Origin: Crossiella sp. S99.2
GTDB lineage: Bacteria > Actinomycetota > Actinomycetes > Mycobacteriales > Pseudonocardiaceae
Reading direction: 5' to 3'
DNA length: 64,000 nt
Assembly: GCF_023094165.1 (NCBI RefSeq)
Contig: NZ_JALMDK010000001.1
Coordinates: 1,054,001 to 1,118,000 of the forward strand
Position numbers and translations under genes: made by a program. Below are positions 59,848 through 64,000 of this stretch, piece after piece. The first letter of the stretch is position 1, and each line of letters starts with the position of its first letter. The notes beneath the pieces are model-generated. The model did no database searches. It was not told the origin of the DNA and saw only the letters and a list, made by a program, of their open reading frames with translations.

Positions 59848-59875
59848 TTGGCACTTCAGGCTCCCCTGATATACA
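59848..59875 (+). promoter_or_regulatory. Promoter of the second P450
   Basis: TTGGCA (59848-59853), a 16-bp spacer and TATACA (59870-59875) form a good sigma-70-type promoter, with a leader of about 115 nt. Confidence 0.6.
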
Positions 59876-59882
59876 AGAATTA

Positions 59883-59922
59883 GTACGTATTTACGCCGTC
59901 CGGGTCAATTTGCGTACGTATT
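59883..59922. repeat. GTACGTATT direct repeats in the P450-2 leader
   Basis: GTACGTATT occurs at 59883-59891 and 59914-59922, 31 bp apart (about three helical turns), just downstream of the promoter in an AT-rich stretch. It is a candidate repressor site; the copy before the first P450 is not conserved. Confidence 0.45.
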
Positions 59923-59995
59923 CTTCCGCCGATTGTGACACGTTTTCTGGGGAGCACGTCCAGCGCTGGCGGCTGCCCGGAAAAAGGGGAGCCAG

Positions 59996-61267
59996 ATGAC
60001 TTTCGCGACTGACCTCCGACTTGCCGCCGGCCTGCAGACCGATCGATTCGGGGCCTGGCTGCTACGCCAGTTCGGTGATGTGGCCGGTGAACTGACCAGA
60101 CCGCGCGCCGGTGACTCGCCCTATCCCTACTTCGCCCGGCTGCGCGGGCAGGCTCCGTTGGTGCGCAGCACAACCGGACTGTGGACCACGGCCCGGCACG
60201 GCACCGCCAATACGATCCTGCGCGACCGGCGCTTCGGCGTGCGCGACTCCGGCAACCGGTCCTCGGTCGGGGTGATCGCGACCGCGCTGGACGGGCTGGA
60301 CCTGGACCCGTTCATGGGCGTGGACCCGCCCGTGCACACCCGGATGCGCAGCCTGATGAACCCGACCTTCTCGCCCAGCGCCAACACGATGTACCGCCCG
60401 CGGATCGAGCGGATCGTCACCGAGGTGCTGGACAAGGCGCAGCGGCAAGGTTCCTTCGACCTGGTCCGGGACTTCGCCCAGCCGGTGCCGCTGCTGGTGA
60501 TCGCCGACGTGCTCGGCGTGCCGGAGCGGTGCCGGCAGCGGCTGGGCGAGTGCGCGATGCGGGTCGGGCTGGTCACCGACCAGCTCAACGGGGTGGCCAA
60601 GATCCGCGAGCTGCGGGCGCTGCTCATCGAGTTGAAGGAGCTGTTCGCGACCCTGCTCGACCAGCGCAGGGCCGAGGGCATCGACGACAAGCCGACCGAC
60701 ATGATCGGTTCGCTGCTGCTGGCTTCGACCAAGCAGGAGGTGCCGGACAGCGAGCTGGAGGCACTGCTGGTCACCGCGCTGATCGCGGGGTCGGAGAACT
60801 CGGTGAACGTGCTCGGCAACGCGGTCAACTCACTGCTGGACCACCCCGAGCAGTGGGCCCGGCTGATCGAGGATCCGTCCCGGTCCGGCAACGCGCTGGA
60901 GGAGACCATGCGGTACGACTCCTCCACGCTGATGGTCCCGCGGATCACCCACCAGGAAGTCGACATCGAAGGGCAGGTGCTGCCCGTGGACACTCCGGTG
61001 CTGGTGCTGCTCGCCGCGGCCAACCACGACCCTGCGGTGTTCACCGAGCCGGAGCGTTTCGACATCACCAGGGCCAACGCGGCCGAGCACCTCACCTTCA
61101 CCGCCGGGCGCTACTTCTGCATCGGCGCGCCGCTGTCCAGGGTGGAGGGCGAGATCGCGTTGCGCGCGCTGGTCGAGCGGATGCCCAACCTGCGCCGCAC
61201 CGGGGAACCGGTCTTCCGCAGGTCAGCGGCCTTCCGCGGGCTGACCGGGCTGCCGGTGGCGGCCTGA
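59996..61267 (+). CDS. Cytochrome P450 (tandem copy 2)
   Basis: A 423-aa P450 with the same motif spacing as copy 1: LIAGSENSV (about 262), LEETMRYDSS (about 302) and the haem ligand Cys375 in FTAGRYFCIGAPLSR. AAGGGGAG precedes ATG 59996. The equal length and matching blocks show a tandem duplication, yet each gene has its own promoter and a terminator lies between them, so they may be used at different times or on different substrates. The redox partner is elsewhere. Confidence 0.93.
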   Translation: MTFATDLRLAAGLQTDRFGAWLLRQFGDVAGELTRPRAGDSPYPYFARLRGQAPLVRSTTGLWTTARHGTANTILRDRRFGVRDSGNRSSVGVIATALDGLDLDPFMGVDPPVHTRMRSLMNPTFSPSANTMYRPRIERIVTEVLDKAQRQGSFDLVRDFAQPVPLLVIADVLGVPERCRQRLGECAMRVGLVTDQLNGVAKIRELRALLIELKELFATLLDQRRAEGIDDKPTDMIGSLLLASTKQEVPDSELEALLVTALIAGSENSVNVLGNAVNSLLDHPEQWARLIEDPSRSGNALEETMRYDSSTLMVPRITHQEVDIEGQVLPVDTPVLVLLAAANHDPAVFTEPERFDITRANAAEHLTFTAGRYFCIGAPLSRVEGEIALRALVERMPNLRRTGEPVFRRSAAFRGLTGLPVAA

Positions 61268-61364
61268 GTGGTTGCGCTGTCCGGGTGATGCCGGGCTGGT
61301 CCGCGCGGAGTGAGTTGCGCTGACCGACCGGCATCGCCCGGCTACCCACCGTATCGTCGGGGCC

Positions 61365-62894
61365 ATGGGGGCCGGCACTGGGGAAACGGCGGTCGGCGCG
61401 CGGGCGGAGCAGCCCTGGCGGCTGCGCCTGTGCGCGGCCGACGGCAGTGTGCTCGGCGCCGGTGCGCTGCTCGGCGGGAAATACGCGCTGACCTGTGCGC
61501 ACGTGCTGCCCGAACGCGAGGTCCTGGTCGACCTCATCGGCGTCGGCGGGCACGCGCCGGTGCCGGCCAAGGTGATCGACAACCAGCTGGCCCCGCTGCG
61601 ACCGGACGGCGGCGGCGATCTCGCGCTGCTGGCGCTGGCCGAGGACCAGCCACCCGGCTGGAGTGCGCGACTGCGAGCGGGTCGCCTGGTGCCGGGACGT
61701 CCGGTGGCCGCCTACGGGTTCCCGGCCGGGGCGCCGCACGGGATGTGGGCGCGGGCCGAGCTGTCCAGAGCCGCCGGGCCGGGCGCGGAGTGGGTGCAGC
61801 TGGACGCGGTGCACCAGGGCAATCGGCTGCGGCGCGGGTTCAGCGGGGCCGGGGTGCTGGACGAGGCCAGCGGCGCGGTGGTCGGGCTGGTGGTCAGCGA
61901 GTACAGCGCGGACGGGTCGGTGGTGGCCTGGATGCAGCCGGTGGCCACGATCCTGCGCTACCTGCCGGTGCTCGCCGAGTGGACCGACGACACCCCGCTG
62001 CCGCCGGTGGACCTGCCCGGACTGCTGGACTGGCTGCGGCAGCGCAGGCCCGGCGACATCGGCGTGCTGCGCATCGGCGAAGCCGATTCGGCCAGGGCCG
62101 AGGCACTGCGCGAGATCGCCAGGGAACTGGGGCCCTCGGCGGTGGTGATCGAGGCCGGCGGGCGCACCCCCGGCGAGGTGTCCGGGCTGATCGCGACGCT
62201 GGCCGGACTGCGCGTAGGACAGCAGGCAACCCGGCAGGTGACCCTGCTGCTGGTCGGCGTGGACGAGTCGGCCGAACCCGAGGCGCTGGTGCGCCAGGTG
62301 CTCAACCCGTTGGCCGAACAGGGCACCGCGGTGGTCGCGGGCTACCGGGCACTGGACTCGCCGAGCCTGGCCGCGTTGCGCTCACCGGGCAAGGTCAGCT
62401 CGGTCGAACCCCCGGCCGCCCCACCCCGGCCGGATTCACTGGTGGCCCGGATCGGTGCCCTGGCCGCACTGGAAGAGGACGTGCGCAGACTGTGGGGCGG
62501 GGCGAGCGGACCGCGGTTCGCCGGACTGCCCGAACCGCCGGACCGGGCCGGTCAGCTCCGGCCCTGGCTGAGCGCGGTGCGCGGGATGCCCGCGGCCGAA
62601 CGCGGGCCACGGCTGGCCGAGTGCGCGCTGCGGGTGGACCGGGGGCTGCGCAAAGCCACCGAACTGCGCAACCGGCTGGTCGTGCACCGGGAACGGCTGC
62701 GGGAGCTGCGCGGACTGACTCAGGCGTACCAGCGGATGGCCGCCGAGCACGGACTGGCCGAGGACACCGAGCTGGACCCGTTGTACCGCACCGCTTTTGA
62801 CCGGATGCTGGCCAGGCCGTGCGTGCTGGCCGAGAGCGAGGCCGCGGTGCAGGCGTACCTGCGCGCGGTGGTGCGGCGGGTGCGTGATGGCTGA
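61365..62894 (+). CDS. Trypsin-like serine protease-domain protein
   Basis: A 509-aa protein. The first 200 residues form a trypsin-like domain: His in ALTCAHVLPE (about 42), Asp in GGGDLALLAL (about 83) and Ser in RGFSGAGVLDE (about 165). There is no signal peptide, so it is cytosolic. A middle domain (about 215-340) is alpha/beta, with GVLRIGEADSARAEALREI. The C-terminal 160 residues are helical and Arg-rich. TATCGT ends 8 nt before ATG 61365 (leaderless). Its last 8 nt overlap the kinase gene, so the two products probably work together in signalling or a defence-like cascade. Confidence 0.8.
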   Translation: MGAGTGETAVGARAEQPWRLRLCAADGSVLGAGALLGGKYALTCAHVLPEREVLVDLIGVGGHAPVPAKVIDNQLAPLRPDGGGDLALLALAEDQPPGWSARLRAGRLVPGRPVAAYGFPAGAPHGMWARAELSRAAGPGAEWVQLDAVHQGNRLRRGFSGAGVLDEASGAVVGLVVSEYSADGSVVAWMQPVATILRYLPVLAEWTDDTPLPPVDLPGLLDWLRQRRPGDIGVLRIGEADSARAEALREIARELGPSAVVIEAGGRTPGEVSGLIATLAGLRVGQQATRQVTLLLVGVDESAEPEALVRQVLNPLAEQGTAVVAGYRALDSPSLAALRSPGKVSSVEPPAAPPRPDSLVARIGALAALEEDVRRLWGGASGPRFAGLPEPPDRAGQLRPWLSAVRGMPAAERGPRLAECALRVDRGLRKATELRNRLVVHRERLRELRGLTQAYQRMAAEHGLAEDTELDPLYRTAFDRMLARPCVLAESEAAVQAYLRAVVRRVRDG

Positions 62895-64000
62895 GCCGGC
62901 CGGCCGGATGCGCTGGACCAGCGGGGAATTCCTGCACCTGCCCGCGCTGCCGGTGCCCGATCCCGAGACCACCGTGGTGGAACCGCGGCCGGTCGCCGAG
63001 GATCAGCGGGTCTGCGGACGCTGCGGCCACCCGGTCGGCCGCGGTTACGCCGGCCGCCCGGGCCGCACCGAGGGCCACTGCGCGAACTGCGGGGCCCGCT
63101 ACGCCTTCCTGCCCAAACTGGCGCCGGGAGAGGTGGTCGAGCAGCGGTACGAGGTGCTCGGCTGCCTGCCCCGCGGCGGGCAGAGCTGGGTGTACCTGGC
63201 CAGGGACAACCACCTGCACAGCCACGTGGTGCTCAAAGGACTGATCAACACCGGCGGCGCGGCCACCGCGGCGGCCGAGCTGTCCGCGCGCGAACGGGAC
63301 ACCCTGACCACGCTGGACCACCCGAACATCGTGCGCATCCACAACTTCGTCCGGCATCCCGACCCGGATGTGCGGCAGGACAACGAGTACATCGTGATGG
63401 AGCACGTGAGCGGGCTGTCCCTGCACGAGCTGTGCCAGCGGGTGCGGGAGCGGCGGGCGGAGCTGCCGCTGGAGCACGCGCTGATGTACCTGCTGGAGGT
63501 GCTGGCCGCCTTCCGCTACCTGCACGAGCGCGGGCTGCTCTACTGCGATCTCAAGCCCAGCAACGTCATCCGCGGCCAGGACCGGATCAAGCTGATCGAC
63601 TTCGGCGGGGTGCGGCTGATCGGCGACCGGACCGGCGTGCTCACCTACACCGAGGAATTCCAGGTCGGCGCCCGGGAATGGGCGGCCACCGGGCTCAACG
63701 TGGGCTCGGACCTGTTCGCGGTGGGCCGGACCCTCGGCGCGCTGTTCGAGGTCACCCCGGAAGGCCGGGCGCTGACCCAGGGCGACCGGCCGCGCGGACC
63801 GCTGGCGCACACGGTGGACTCACTGCTCGCGCTGCTGGCCAGGGCCGCCGACGAGGATCCGGCCCGCCGGTTCGACTCGGCCGCCGAACTGGCCGGTCAG
63901 CTCACCGGACTGCTCTTCGAGGTCCAGTCTCTGCGCGACGGGCAGGACCGGCCGTTGCCCAGCAAGCTGTTCCGGCCCAGCGCGCAGGTGCTCGACGCCG
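62887..64000 (+). CDS. PknG-like Ser/Thr protein kinase (3' end outside window)
   Basis: The first 371 codons of a kinase gene that runs off the window. An N-terminal rubredoxin-like zinc site (CGRCGHPVGR and HCANCGARY, about 39-75) precedes a kinase domain with glycine loop LPRGGQSWVYLARD, ATP Lys in VVLKGLI, catalytic YCDLKPSNV and DFG in LIDFGGVRL. The rubredoxin motif, the altered HRD (YCD) and the order match PknG. A TPR C-terminus would be expected beyond the end. It is translationally coupled to the protease-like gene rather than to glnH as in mycobacteria. Confidence 0.87.
   Translation, partial: MAEPAGRMRWTSGEFLHLPALPVPDPETTVVEPRPVAEDQRVCGRCGHPVGRGYAGRPGRTEGHCANCGARYAFLPKLAPGEVVEQRYEVLGCLPRGGQSWVYLARDNHLHSHVVLKGLINTGGAATAAAELSARERDTLTTLDHPNIVRIHNFVRHPDPDVRQDNEYIVMEHVSGLSLHELCQRVRERRAELPLEHALMYLLEVLAAFRYLHERGLLYCDLKPSNVIRGQDRIKLIDFGGVRLIGDRTGVLTYTEEFQVGAREWAATGLNVGSDLFAVGRTLGALFEVTPEGRALTQGDRPRGPLAHTVDSLLALLARAADEDPARRFDSAAELAGQLTGLLFEVQSLRDGQDRPLPSKLFRPSAQVLDA

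Noticed and set aside
1-64000. CRISPR arrays, insertion sequences, integrases and rRNA/tRNA genes
   Set aside because: No regular repeat-spacer pattern, transposase motif, integrase motif or cloverleaf was seen anywhere in the window.

Overview
The window is a 64 kb stretch of very GC-rich chromosome from an actinomycete. Dense gene packing, many GTG starts, many start/stop overlaps (ATGA) and a single TTA codon seen in a coding frame all fit that group. Gene content and order suggest the order Pseudonocardiales (relatives of Saccharothrix, Crossiella, Kutzneria or Amycolatopsis). The placement is an inference; no rRNA is present. I saw no tRNA, CRISPR array, insertion sequence or prophage.

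Layout. 0-3.3 kb: long-chain-type acyl-CoA dehydrogenase and alpha-methylacyl-CoA racemase, divergent from a MerR regulator with a clean operator between them. 3.3-10.9 kb: LuxR-type ATPase regulator, STAS/ATPase protein, ParB-like protein with a metallophosphoesterase, a membrane protein, a secreted propeller protein and a DUF2332 protein. 10.9-14.7 kb: an operon of a double-permease ABC protein, an ATPase with an AAA-associated tail, and MgtC, behind a leader with an 11-codon ORF and a hairpin that would hide its Shine-Dalgarno site. 14.8-27.3 kb: the most striking locus, a FadD32-like fatty acyl-AMP ligase, a multidomain PKS with Pks13-like ends, an antigen-85/esterase-D-like hydrolase, an MFS exporter and an MmpL transporter. 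Together these look like a complex-lipid synthesis and export locus. 27.4-29.2 kb: CorA with a second uORF/hairpin leader. 29.2-39.3 kb: MaoC-like, second DUF2332, Nudix, a PH-domain protein, PHP phosphoesterase, RecB-type nuclease, epimerase-like protein, a large LuxR regulator and a HipA-like/DUF3037 pair.

39.5-54.8 kb keeps the gene neighbourhood of mycobacterial Rv3205c-Rv3212: PQQ-type membrane protein, RhlE-type helicase, MiaE-like ferritin fold, DUF3107, TetR, hydrolase, DUF3152, MoeZ and an APH-like protein. An AurF-type diiron oxygenase module with its own TetR and DUF4873 protein is inserted. 54.9-58.4 kb: assimilatory nitrate reductase and its flavoprotein partner. 58.5-61.3 kb: two tandem paralogous cytochrome P450s. 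61.4-64 kb: a trypsin-like protein coupled to a PknG-like kinase cut by the window end.

Themes. Acyl-CoA and lipid chemistry recurs (acyl-CoA dehydrogenase, racemase, MaoC, FAAL, PKS, MmpL). Two divalent-cation-type transport units each carry a short proline-containing upstream ORF, suggesting translation-coupled attenuation. Several intergenic and intragenic palindromes look like lineage-specific repeats. All assignments rest on reading motifs and context; no database search was run.
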